Assembly: GCA_046329815.1 (NCBI GenBank)
Contig: JAXLTY010000001.1
Location: 1,178,001-1,242,000 of the forward strand
Direction: 5' to 3'
Source of the DNA: JADJSS01 sp046329815
GTDB lineage: Bacteria; Bacteroidota; Bacteroidia; Chitinophagales; JADIYW01
DNA length: 64,000 nucleotides
Part shown: positions 52,340 to 60,144 of the stretch, piece by piece
Layout of the letters: every line of letters begins with the position of its first letter
Position numbering within the stretch: position 1 is the stretch's first letter
Translations under genes and position numbers: made by a program
The notes under the pieces: model-generated
Told to the model about the DNA's origin: nothing
Seen by the model: only the letters and a program-made list of their open reading frames with translations
Databases searched by the model: none

Positions 52340-54125
52340 AAAACCGGTGACACCAATAAAAAAAGAAACTGCCGACACAGTTCGAAAACCTGGCACAGAA
52401 AAGAAAAGCACCAACGTATCTTCTGTTTCTTTTTTTGATTCTATGGAAAATCATTTCAGCAGCAAACAAAATTTGTATCTGGCAATAAGTGTTCTTTTGG
52501 CTGCTGCGTTTTCTTATTTATGTTTTGATGCAAAAATTTCTTTAGCAAATGACGATGCATTATATATCGAAGCAGGTGCGAAATACGCGAATGCATTCTT
52601 CAATCACGATTCATTTTATTTAGCGAACGCGCCTTTATATCCAATGCTTTTAGGTTTGGTGATAAAAATATTCGGCGTGAAACTACTTACACTAAAAGCA
52701 TTTTCAGTGTTATTATTTTGCTTAGGAACTACCTTTGTTTTCTTTGCCTTCAGAAACCGTATTCCGTTCATTATTTTGATTCCATCATTACTGTTAACTG
52801 CAATTAACTTTCCATATTTAATGTACGCGAGTTTAACCTATTCAGAATGTTTATACTTAGTAATTATCGGACTTTCGTTTTATATTCTACTGAGAAGTTT
52901 TGAAAAAATTGATGCGACAGAGAATTTTTCTGTGCAATCTATATTGCCTGTTGTACTGATTGGTTTCGCAGGATTTTTATTTTTAATTACCAGAAACATA
53001 GCAGTAATTTCTATAGTTCCAATTGTATTATTTTTGGTTTATCGTAAACGATTTATTGAAGCAGGTGCATCTGTGGTGAGTTTCGGCGCGTTTTATTTTT
53101 TATACAAATTAGCCATAAAAGTTATCTGGAAAATTGATGGTTCACAATATGCATCGCAAAGCGGAATCATCTTCAATAAAAATGCTTACAATCCAAGTTT
53201 AGGCAAAGAAACTTTTGGTGGTTTTGTTGCACGATTAATTGAAAACTCACAAATCTATATCGGTCAGCGTTTCATGTATGTATTAGGTTTCCGCGATGAA
53301 ATGTCTTCTGCTATTGGCGCTGACGGAAACATTACTGAATACACATCGGCCAATAAATTTATTGTGTTTATTTTCATAGGAATTGTTCTGGCATCTTTAT
53401 ATTATATGCACAAAAACAAGCAATATGTATTGTTCTTTTCAACCTTGTTTTTCTCAGTTTTATTAGGCACCACATTCGTTGCGCTGCAAACTTCATGGGG
53501 CCAGACTCGCTTAATCATGGTTTATTTGCCGTTGATCTTATTTTCTATTTTGTATTTATTTTATGCCATTGGAAAAGAATATGCATTCCTGCAATTTTTA
53601 TTGCCATTAGTATTTATCGTTTTATATTTTTCAAGTTTAAAAGCAACATTGCTGCAAGTATCCGAACGTTATCCTGTTTTGCAAATCAATTTACACGAAG
53701 ATCCAACGTATGGTTACACCACCGACTGGCAAAACTATATCAAAATGACGAAATGGTGTGCACAAAATCTACCGAATGAAACCAAACAAATTGCGGTTCG
53801 CAAAGCACCGATGTCTTATATTTTTTCAGAAGGAAAAGAGTTTTATCCGATTTACAGCACACCTTATCAAGATGCAGATTCGTTACTGACACCGTTTCGT
53901 GTTGCACATGTAAATTACATTATGCCGGCAAAATTGCGTGTTGTACAGGATCAATATATCGAAGGTCAGTTCATTTCAACTGTTCATCGTTATATGGCGT
54001 TTATTGCGCAGAAATATGGCGATCGTGCATTTTCGTATGTGCATCATGAAGGTGATATCGAAGAAGCAGTGTTGTATAAAATCAACTGGAATTATATCGA
54101 CTCGATTAAACCATATCTTAAATAA
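52326..54125 (+). CDS. GT-C-type membrane glycosyltransferase-like protein
   Basis: 599 residues. A cytosolic basic N-terminus (KPNKKPVTPIKKETADTVRK) is followed by about eleven membrane segments. The first periplasmic loop carries an acidic pair (LANDDALYIEAGAKYANAFF), and a large soluble C-terminal domain follows. The acidic loop motif and topology are those of ArnT/PMT-like GT-C enzymes using polyprenyl-phosphate sugars. The donor and acceptor are unknown. It lies between two FkbM methyltransferases and overlaps the first. Confidence 0.72.
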   Translation: MKPNKKPVTPIKKETADTVRKPGTEKKSTNVSSVSFFDSMENHFSSKQNLYLAISVLLAAAFSYLCFDAKISLANDDALYIEAGAKYANAFFNHDSFYLANAPLYPMLLGLVIKIFGVKLLTLKAFSVLLFCLGTTFVFFAFRNRIPFIILIPSLLLTAINFPYLMYASLTYSECLYLVIIGLSFYILLRSFEKIDATENFSVQSILPVVLIGFAGFLFLITRNIAVISIVPIVLFLVYRKRFIEAGASVVSFGAFYFLYKLAIKVIWKIDGSQYASQSGIIFNKNAYNPSLGKETFGGFVARLIENSQIYIGQRFMYVLGFRDEMSSAIGADGNITEYTSANKFIVFIFIGIVLASLYYMHKNKQYVLFFSTLFFSVLLGTTFVALQTSWGQTRLIMVYLPLILFSILYLFYAIGKEYAFLQFLLPLVFIVLYFSSLKATLLQVSERYPVLQINLHEDPTYGYTTDWQNYIKMTKWCAQNLPNETKQIAVRKAPMSYIFSEGKEFYPIYSTPYQDADSLLTPFRVAHVNYIMPAKLRVVQDQYIEGQFISTVHRYMAFIAQKYGDRAFSYVHHEGDIEEAVLYKINWNYIDSIKPYLK

Positions 54126-54168
54126 TTATTGAATAACACACGTAATTTATTCTTTTGTTTTTTTAAAG

Positions 54169-54176
54169 TATCTTTG
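54169..54176 (+). promoter_or_regulatory. -7 promoter element of the second FkbM gene
   Basis: TATCTTTG matches TAnnTTTG and ends 16 nt before the ATG at 54193. A TTTG at 54154-54157 is too close to be a standard -33. Confidence 0.45.
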
Positions 54177-54192
54177 CACTTAGCACAAAAAC

Positions 54193-55053
54193 ATGAACAT
54201 AGTTCTCAGAAATCTGCCTTTAACGCGCATCAAAATATTTGGTGCTAAAATCTTATTGTTTTTTACATCGATTTTTGTGGACACAAAGAAGAAGCATCTC
54301 ATCAAAAGAAACAATATCAATTTTGAAGTGGATCTGACAGAAGGCATCGACTTATCATTATACTTGTTCAATAATTTTCAATCGCATGTGTATGAAAATA
54401 AGTTTGTACAACTAAAGAATGATGATGTCATTTTTGACATTGGCGCTAATGTCGGTATCATGTCACTTAATTTTGCCAACAAGGCACGCAATGGAAAAGT
54501 ATATGCGTTTGAACCAACGCACTATGCATTGGCAAAATTTCAGAAGAATCTTTCGCTAAATCCGGAATTGGCAAAAAATATAGTTGTGACAAATTGTTTC
54601 GTTTCTGCAAAGTCTGATGACAATCCGAACATTGTGGCGTTTTCTTCCTGGAGTTTAACCAACAGAACCGATAACGATCACGAACATCATTTGGGAACAC
54701 CAATGTCTGCTGATGGTGTGCCGTCCATCACAATGGATGATTTCGTTGAAAAGAACAATATTACTAAACTCGATTTCATAAAAATTGATACGGACGGACA
54801 CGAGTTTGAAGTGTTTGGCGGTGCGAAAAGATCTTTGCAAAAACTACGACCAAAAATTATTTTTGAATTAGGTTTATATGTGATGAAAGAGAAAAATTTC
54901 GATTTCGATTTCTATGCAAATTACTTCGGCGATTTAAAATATACCTTGTTTGATTCGAGCAGTAATGAAATGATCAACAACGAAAATTACGAAAGCTATT
55001 TACCAAAATATGGCAGCATCGATGTGTTAGCTATTCCAAATGAATTTTTGTAA
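54193..55053 (+). CDS. FkbM-family methyltransferase
   Basis: 286 residues. Class I fold with VIFDIGANVGIMSLNFANKA, GKVYAFEPTHYALAKFQKNL, LDFIKIDTDGHEFEVFGGAK and RPKIIFELGLYVM. It is related to, but clearly different from, the methyltransferase at 51578. It probably methylates a second position on the same glycan (inference). It has its own -7 element and ends just before the fused methyltransferase-glycosyltransferase gene. Confidence 0.9.
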   Translation: MNIVLRNLPLTRIKIFGAKILLFFTSIFVDTKKKHLIKRNNINFEVDLTEGIDLSLYLFNNFQSHVYENKFVQLKNDDVIFDIGANVGIMSLNFANKARNGKVYAFEPTHYALAKFQKNLSLNPELAKNIVVTNCFVSAKSDDNPNIVAFSSWSLTNRTDNDHEHHLGTPMSADGVPSITMDDFVEKNNITKLDFIKIDTDGHEFEVFGGAKRSLQKLRPKIIFELGLYVMKEKNFDFDFYANYFGDLKYTLFDSSSNEMINNENYESYLPKYGSIDVLAIPNEFL

Positions 55054-55054
55054 A

Positions 55055-56488
55055 ATGGAAATTTCAACACGCAAACAAACCATACTTCAGCATTTTGATT
55101 CGATTGCAACAAACTACTTGCAATACAGAAATCGTTTCTCATATTATGGAAAAGACATCATCAATTACCTGAATTTTTTCATCAGTGAAACAGATAGTGT
55201 GCTGGAAATTGGTTGCGGCTGCGGCGAAACCATTCACGGCTTAAAAGCAACAAAAAAAACCGGCATCGATTTTAGTCCTAAAATGATTGAAGCAGCGAAA
55301 GCCAATTTTCCGAACGTTGATTTTTATGTGATGGATGCCGAAAATATTACGTTAGACAAAAAATTCGATGTCATTATTTTCAATAACATCATTGGTTATT
55401 TAGATAATATTCAGGATGTTTTTTACGCAATCAAAAGAAATTGTCACGAACATACGCGTGTGATTATTTCTTACTATAATCATTATTGGGAACCGATCTT
55501 GAACTTTGGTGAAACCATTGGTTATAAAAAGAAATCACCGCAACAAAACTGGCTCGATGCGAAAGACATTTCCAATCTTTTATATTTATCTGGTTTTGAA
55601 ACATACAGAACGAACAAACGTTTGTTGCTGCCTGTAAATATTCCTGTTTTATCATGGCTGACGAATAAATATATTGCGAAGCTGCCTATTTTTAAATCGC
55701 TTTGTTTAAATCAGTTTTTGTTCGCTCGTCCGTTTTTAAATTACAAAGAAGAAGACGTCAACGAAAAATATTCGGTGAGTATTTGTATTCCGGCGCGCAA
55801 CGAAAGTGGCAACATTGAGAACGCCATTTTGCGGTTACCGAAATTTTCCAAACACCAGGAAATTATTTTTATTGAAGGAAATTCTTCTGATGATACATGG
55901 CAGAAAATTCAGGAAATACAGGTAAAATATAAAGACACGCACGATATAAAAATCGGCCAGCAGCCAGGCAAAGGCAAAGGCGATGCCGTGCGCAAAGGTT
56001 ATTCCATGGCAACCGGCGATATACTGATGATTTTAGATGCAGATTTGACCATGCCACCGGAAGAATTACCTAAATTCTACAACGCCATTGCAACCGGAAA
56101 AGGTGAATTTATTAATGGTTCGCGCTTAGTGTATCCAATGGATAAAGAAGCGATGCGCTTTTTAAATACACTTGGAAATAAGTTTTTCAGTCGCGTTTTT
56201 TCGTGGCTGTTAGAGCAACCAATTAAAGATAGTTTATGCGGCACCAAAGTGATGTTCCGCGAAGATTATTTGAAACTGATTGCCAACCGTAAATTCTTCG
56301 GCGACTTCGATCCGTTCGGTGATTTTGATTTATTGTTTGGCGCTTATAAACTCAATCTGAAAATTATCGACTTACCGATTCGCTACCGCGAACGCACTTA
56401 CGGCGACACGAACATTTCGCGTTTCACGAATGGTTTTATGCTGTTGCGCATGTGCTGGTTTGCTGCAGGAAAAATTAAATTCTGGTAG
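55055..56488 (+). CDS. Fusion of class I methyltransferase and family 2 glycosyltransferase
   Basis: 477 residues from ATG 55055; an ATG at 55040 overlapping the previous gene is less likely. Residues about 1-215 are an AdoMet methyltransferase (DSVLEIGCGCGETIHGLKAT, TGIDFSPKMIEAAKANFPNV). Residues about 240-477 are a GT2/dolichyl-phosphate glucosyltransferase-like domain. It has SICIPARNESGNIENAI, the metal-binding ILDADLTMPPEEL (DxD), DSLCGTKVMFREDY and FGDFDLLFGAYKL. No membrane segment lies between. One polypeptide could thus load a sugar on a lipid carrier and methylate a partner in the same pathway (inference). A repeat/terminator follows directly. Confidence 0.88.
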   Translation: MEISTRKQTILQHFDSIATNYLQYRNRFSYYGKDIINYLNFFISETDSVLEIGCGCGETIHGLKATKKTGIDFSPKMIEAAKANFPNVDFYVMDAENITLDKKFDVIIFNNIIGYLDNIQDVFYAIKRNCHEHTRVIISYYNHYWEPILNFGETIGYKKKSPQQNWLDAKDISNLLYLSGFETYRTNKRLLLPVNIPVLSWLTNKYIAKLPIFKSLCLNQFLFARPFLNYKEEDVNEKYSVSICIPARNESGNIENAILRLPKFSKHQEIIFIEGNSSDDTWQKIQEIQVKYKDTHDIKIGQQPGKGKGDAVRKGYSMATGDILMILDADLTMPPEELPKFYNAIATGKGEFINGSRLVYPMDKEAMRFLNTLGNKFFSRVFSWLLEQPIKDSLCGTKVMFREDYLKLIANRKFFGDFDPFGDFDLLFGAYKLNLKIIDLPIRYRERTYGDTNISRFTNGFMLLRMCWFAAGKIKFW

Positions 56489-56490
56489 AT

Positions 56491-56536
56491 TTCGACAAGC
56501 TCAATCTGACATCAATGTCACGCTGAGTTTATCGAA
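56491..56536. repeat. TTCGACAAGCTCA-type palindromic repeat acting as terminator between convergent genes
   Basis: 21-nt arms TTCGACAAGCTCAATC... (56491-56511) and ...CTGAGTTTATCGAA (56516-56536), 16 of 21 positions paired, TCAA loop. It starts 3 bp after the fusion-gene stop codon and ends 15 bp before the rluB stop codon. It resembles the common dispersed TTCGACAxGCTCAG repeat. Confidence 0.75.
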
Positions 56537-56551
56537 GCGCAATTAAAACTA

Positions 56552-57466
56552 TTACTCTTCTTTTACTTTCTTCTCTTTCTTATTTGCGATGAAATATTTT
56601 AAAAAGATCACTTCTTTTTCAGAAAGGAAGCGCCATTTTCCGCGCGGCACATTTTTCTTCGTTAAACCTGCATATAATACACGATCTAGCTTTAACACTT
56701 CATAACCTAAACTTTCAAAAATACGACGCACAATACGATTCTTTCCGCTATGTAATTCAATTCCGACGAAACGGTCATCGCCGCGTGGCAACGTATATTC
56801 TACCTGGTCAACCGATGCTTTACCATCTTCCAGTATCACACCTTCTTTAATTTTTAACAAGTCTTTTTGATCTAACGGTTTATCCAGCTCCACTTGGTAC
56901 ACTTTAGTTACTTCACCACTTGGATGCGATAATTTTTGTGCGAGTTCGCCGTCATTCGTCAATAAAATAACGCCTGTAGAATTTCTGTCTAAACGTCCAA
57001 CCGGATAGATACGAGCATCTTTCACAGTGTTCACCAATTCCATTACCGTTTTGCGTTCTCTGTCGTCAGAAACTGTCGTTAGATAACCTTTCGGTTTGTT
57101 CAGTAAAATATAGATCTTGCGTTCGTTTTGTACGCGTTTATTTTTAAATTTTACGATGTCTTTAGGCAGTACCTTGTAACCCATTTCCAACACAGGCACA
57201 TCATTTACCGTAACATAACCGGCTTTGATATATTCATCTGCCTGACGGCGCGAACACACACCTGCGTTTGCAATAAATTTATTCAAACGTGTTTCTTCAT
57301 CAGCCGATTTTACTTCAACAGGTGGCGTGAAGTTCCGTACCGCATGTTCTATTTTGCCGGCAAATGGATCGTTATTCCTTTTTTCAAACTTCTTGTTCTT
57401 TAGAAAGTTAGTTTTGTTGGGCGATGTTGACGGATTGATTGTTGTTCTCGATATTCTCTTTCTCAC
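56552..57466 (-). CDS. rluB: 23S rRNA pseudouridine synthase, RluB/RsuA family
   Basis: 304 residues. A basic N-terminal extension (residues 1-60) is followed by an S4 RNA-binding domain (RLNKFIANAGVCSRRQADEY). The catalytic core has the active-site aspartate in YPVGRLDRNSTGVILLTNDG, then ELHSGKNRIVRRIFESLGYE. It isomerises a uridine in ribosomal RNA. The start (ATG 57466) lies inside scpB, giving a 59-bp overlap; the conserved part begins well downstream, so a later start cannot be excluded. scpB-rluB adjacency is common in bacteria. Confidence 0.93.
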   Translation of the reverse strand: MRKRISRTTINPSTSPNKTNFLKNKKFEKRNNDPFAGKIEHAVRNFTPPVEVKSADEETRLNKFIANAGVCSRRQADEYIKAGYVTVNDVPVLEMGYKVLPKDIVKFKNKRVQNERKIYILLNKPKGYLTTVSDDRERKTVMELVNTVKDARIYPVGRLDRNSTGVILLTNDGELAQKLSHPSGEVTKVYQVELDKPLDQKDLLKIKEGVILEDGKASVDQVEYTLPRGDDRFVGIELHSGKNRIVRRIFESLGYEVLKLDRVLYAGLTKKNVPRGKWRFLSEKEVIFLKYFIANKKEKKVKEE

Positions 57467-58010
57467 CTATTTGATTTTGAAGTTCTTCAAATTCTTTCAA
57501 TTTTGGCAATTCATCTAATGAATTGATACCAAAATAATCTAAAAATTGTTGTGTTGTTTTATATAATAACGGCTTACCTGGTTCTTCGCTTCTTCCTGCA
57601 ATTTCTATCAGTTCTTTTTCCACTAATTTTTGAACGGTATAATCTGCGTTCACACCACGAATCGTTTCAATTACATGCTTCGTAACCGGTTGTTTGTAAG
57701 CAATAATTGCCAAAGATTCTAAAGCAGCTGTTGTTAAACGTTTTACCGTATTTCTGTTCAAAAACGCAGAAACCACATGATGATAATCTGCTTTGGTCAG
57801 AAACTGGTAGCCGCCGCCAACTTCACCTAATTCAAACGGAAACAGGTCGTTATTGTATTTTTCTTTAATAACATAGATCACACCTTCAATTTCTTCTATG
57901 GTAAACGGTGTTTCAGTCTGTTTATTCAAATACGTCAGTAATTCGTCTGTTTTGATCGGACTTTCTGCCGCGAAAATGATCGCTTCTATATTTTTTTGTA
58001 CTTCTTCCAC
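57408..58010 (-). CDS. scpB: Segregation and condensation protein B
   Basis: 200 residues from a GTG start (MEEVQKNIEAIIFAAESPIK). Two winged-helix domains are visible: TIEEIEGVIYVIKEKYNNDL, then AALESLAIIAYKQPVTKHVI with TVQKLVEKELIEIAGRSEEP. ScpB associates with ScpA and SMC in the bacterial condensin. No scpA is in the window. The C-terminal Asn/Gln-rich tail overlaps the rluB start. A TATCTTTA near-consensus -7 element lies just before the GTG. Confidence 0.93.
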   Translation of the reverse strand: MEEVQKNIEAIIFAAESPIKTDELLTYLNKQTETPFTIEEIEGVIYVIKEKYNNDLFPFELGEVGGGYQFLTKADYHHVVSAFLNRNTVKRLTTAALESLAIIAYKQPVTKHVIETIRGVNADYTVQKLVEKELIEIAGRSEEPGKPLLYKTTQQFLDYFGINSLDELPKLKEFEELQNQIGEKENIENNNQSVNIAQQN

Positions 58011-58092
58011 GATGTAAAGATAAGAAAATTGTCTGAATCAGTTTCATGAGATACCGCTGTAGAAAATGCATTTTTAGAAACGCATATTATAT

Positions 58093-58123
58093 TTTGTTAA
58101 AAAAGATCATTCTGCTATATTTG
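58093..58123 (+). promoter_or_regulatory. Complete Bacteroidota promoter (-33 and -7) of the zinc-ribbon/HhH gene
   Basis: TTTG (58093-58096) and TATATTTG (58116-58123) are separated by 19 bp, ideal spacing. The ATG follows after 3 nt at 58127, so transcription would start at or next to the initiation codon. This is the clearest promoter in the window and supports a leaderless mRNA. Confidence 0.8.
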
Positions 58124-58126
58124 AAT

Positions 58127-58420
58127 ATGCCGGTTGCTGCCAAAACACTGCGTACTTGCTCAAAAGGACACCACTACTACAAAAGCAGTGATTGTCCGAC
58201 TTGCCCTGTTTGCGAAAAAGAAAAGAAACCCAAAAACGGATTTCCAGCACTGTTGTCTGCACCGGCAAGACGCGCTCTGGAAAACAAAGGTGTTACAACC
58301 TTACAGCAACTTTCAACATACAGCGAAACAGAATTGCTGCAATTGCATGGCATTGGCAAAACAAGCATACCGAAATTGCAGGCGGCTTTAGATGCTGTTG
58401 GCTTATCATTAAAAAAATAA
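58127..58420 (+). CDS. Zinc-ribbon protein with RNA polymerase alpha-CTD-like helix-hairpin-helix domain
   Basis: 97 residues from ATG 58127; the longer frame to 58046 crosses the promoter and is rejected. The N-terminal zinc-ribbon-like part has CSKGHHYYKSSDCPTCPVCE, with four Cys and His residues. The C-terminal HhH domain (APARRALENKGVTTLQQLST, LLQLHGIGKTSIPKLQAALD) resembles the C-terminal domain of RNA polymerase alpha. A DNA-binding role is likely but unproved. The DUF1801 gene follows 7 bp later. Confidence 0.8.
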   Translation: MPVAAKTLRTCSKGHHYYKSSDCPTCPVCEKEKKPKNGFPALLSAPARRALENKGVTTLQQLSTYSETELLQLHGIGKTSIPKLQAALDAVGLSLKK

Positions 58421-58427
58421 ACGGATT

Positions 58428-58832
58428 ATGGAAACAGCCGATGACAAAGAATTTACAACGACCGATGGATACATTGCCTTACAGCCAAAAGAAGTGCAAA
58501 CGACTTTACAGCAACTTCGTCAAACGATAAAGAAAGCAGCACCTGATGCCGAAGAAATCATTAGCTATTCCATGCCTGCGTTTAAATTTCATGGCATGCT
58601 GGTTTGGTTTGCCGCATGGAAAAATCATTACGGTATTTATGTGCCTGCGGTCTTAGCGGTTTTCAAAGACAAACTAACTGATTATGAAACCACAAAAGCA
58701 ACTGTCCGTTTTCCGTATAATAAGCCGATGCCTAAAAAACTCATCACTGAAATCATACAATATGCTGCGCAGGAAAACCTGCGCAAGAAAATGCTGAAAG
58801 AACAGGCAGAACCTAGGAAAATAAAGAAATAA
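58428..58832 (+). CDS. DUF1801 (YdhG-like) protein
   Basis: 134 residues matching DUF1801: GYIALQPKEVQTTLQQLRQT, APDAEEIISYSMPAFKFHGM and the aromatic GIYVPAVLAVFK, then an Arg-Phe-Pro motif (VRFPYNKPMPKKLITEII). Relatives include the YdhG/frataxin-like iron-binding proteins of Bacillus, so an iron-chaperone role is possible but not shown. Probably co-transcribed with the upstream zinc-ribbon gene. Convergent with the LRR gene with a 6-bp gap. Confidence 0.82.
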   Translation: METADDKEFTTTDGYIALQPKEVQTTLQQLRQTIKKAAPDAEEIISYSMPAFKFHGMLVWFAAWKNHYGIYVPAVLAVFKDKLTDYETTKATVRFPYNKPMPKKLITEIIQYAAQENLRKKMLKEQAEPRKIKK

Positions 58833-58838
58833 GAACAC

Positions 58839-60119
58839 CTATCGCACAATCGTCACTTTCGATGTTGATACATTACCATTTATTTCTAATGACAGCAAAT
58901 ACGTTCCGTTTGCAACATCGGCAACATTGATATCAAATGCATCTGTGTTATTTTCAATACCGTTTTGTTTTATTCTATTGCCTGAAATATCGGTTAAGTA
59001 CCAATTACCTGTTCCGTTATAAGGCAATTCAATTCGTATAGATGATGATGTTGGATTGGGAAATAATTTAAAATTGAGTTTCTTACTGCCAGCCACAATG
59101 GTTATAAAATTGCAAATATCTGATGGATCTGTGCAAATGGAAAGCAACGTATCCACATCTGCTGAAGCACTAATAGCATTTGGAAGGCATTTTATGTGAG
59201 TTCTTTTCACATGGAGATAATCCAAACCTGATGGAAGCACTGGCAGGCATTCTAATGGATTTCCAACTGTACTTAATAAATACAAAGCGTTCGGCAAAGA
59301 AGAAATACTCGTTAACCGGTTAAAATCACCTTGCAATTCCTGTAAACCATCAGGTAATTGCGGTAATACACTGATTTGGTTATTATTGCAGGTTAAAAAC
59401 TCCAATGCGCTATGTAAAGCAGGCAATGCAGTCAGTTGATTATATCTGCAGGTTAATTCTACTAATCCATTTGGTAATGATGGCAATACCGACAATTGAT
59501 TATATGAACAGTCCAGATTTTGCAACGCAGCCGGTAAAGCCGGCAAAATAGTCAGTTGATTATTATTGCAATTCAAGTCTTGCAAACCGCTAGGTAATGC
59601 AGGCAACGATGTTAGTATATTATCAAAACAAAATAATGACTGTAACGATGTCGGTAATGTAGGTAAGACTGTAATAAGGTTATGCGCGCAAGATAATTGT
59701 TGTAAGGTAGATGGTAAAGAAGGCAAAGTAGCAATGGCATTACCATCACATTTCAGTTCTATCAATGAATTAGGCAAAGACGGCAAAGCAGTAAGATGAT
59801 TGTCAGAGCAAACTAAATTTTGTACGGTAGCAGGCAATGGCACCAAAGAAGTCAGCAAATTAGATTGACAGTTAAATATTTGTAAGCTTTTGAAATACTG
59901 AATACCTTCTATAGAACTAATATTCCTGTTACGTATATCAACCATTGTTTCGCTAAGAATATCACTGCAGGTAGTATCCAGTTGTTTGCTTGCATTGATA
60001 CAACCTGGATAAAAGTTTTCGATGAAAAACCTGAAATTTACATCCGGTATCGTCACATACTGTGCGTTCGCTGTTTGCAGTCCGAGCACTAAAACAAGCA
60101 GCAGTAAAATATTTTTCAT
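58839..60119 (-). CDS. Secreted leucine-rich-repeat protein with T9SS sorting domain
   Basis: 426 residues from ATG 60119; an ATG at 60128 is possible, but the neighbouring paralogue supports the later one. There is a signal peptide (KNILLLLVLVLGLQTANAQ), then an N-terminal cap with Cys pairs. About eleven 20-residue LRRs follow (for example LPSGLQDLNCNNNQLTILPA), the short LPxxLxxLxCxxNxL type known from YopM/IpaH proteins. A type A sorting domain (FKLFPNPTSSSIRIELPYNG) ends the protein. It should be exported by type IX secretion and attached to the surface. It is a tandem duplicate of the broken gene upstream. Confidence 0.9.
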   Translation of the reverse strand: MKNILLLLVLVLGLQTANAQYVTIPDVNFRFFIENFYPGCINASKQLDTTCSDILSETMVDIRNRNISSIEGIQYFKSLQIFNCQSNLLTSLVPLPATVQNLVCSDNHLTALPSLPNSLIELKCDGNAIATLPSLPSTLQQLSCAHNLITVLPTLPTSLQSLFCFDNILTSLPALPSGLQDLNCNNNQLTILPALPAALQNLDCSYNQLSVLPSLPNGLVELTCRYNQLTALPALHSALEFLTCNNNQISVLPQLPDGLQELQGDFNRLTSISSLPNALYLLSTVGNPLECLPVLPSGLDYLHVKRTHIKCLPNAISASADVDTLLSICTDPSDICNFITIVAGSKKLNFKLFPNPTSSSIRIELPYNGTGNWYLTDISGNRIKQNGIENNTDAFDINVADVANGTYLLSLEINGNVSTSKVTIVR

Positions 60120-60144
60120 CGTAATCATTTTATAATGTTATCCG

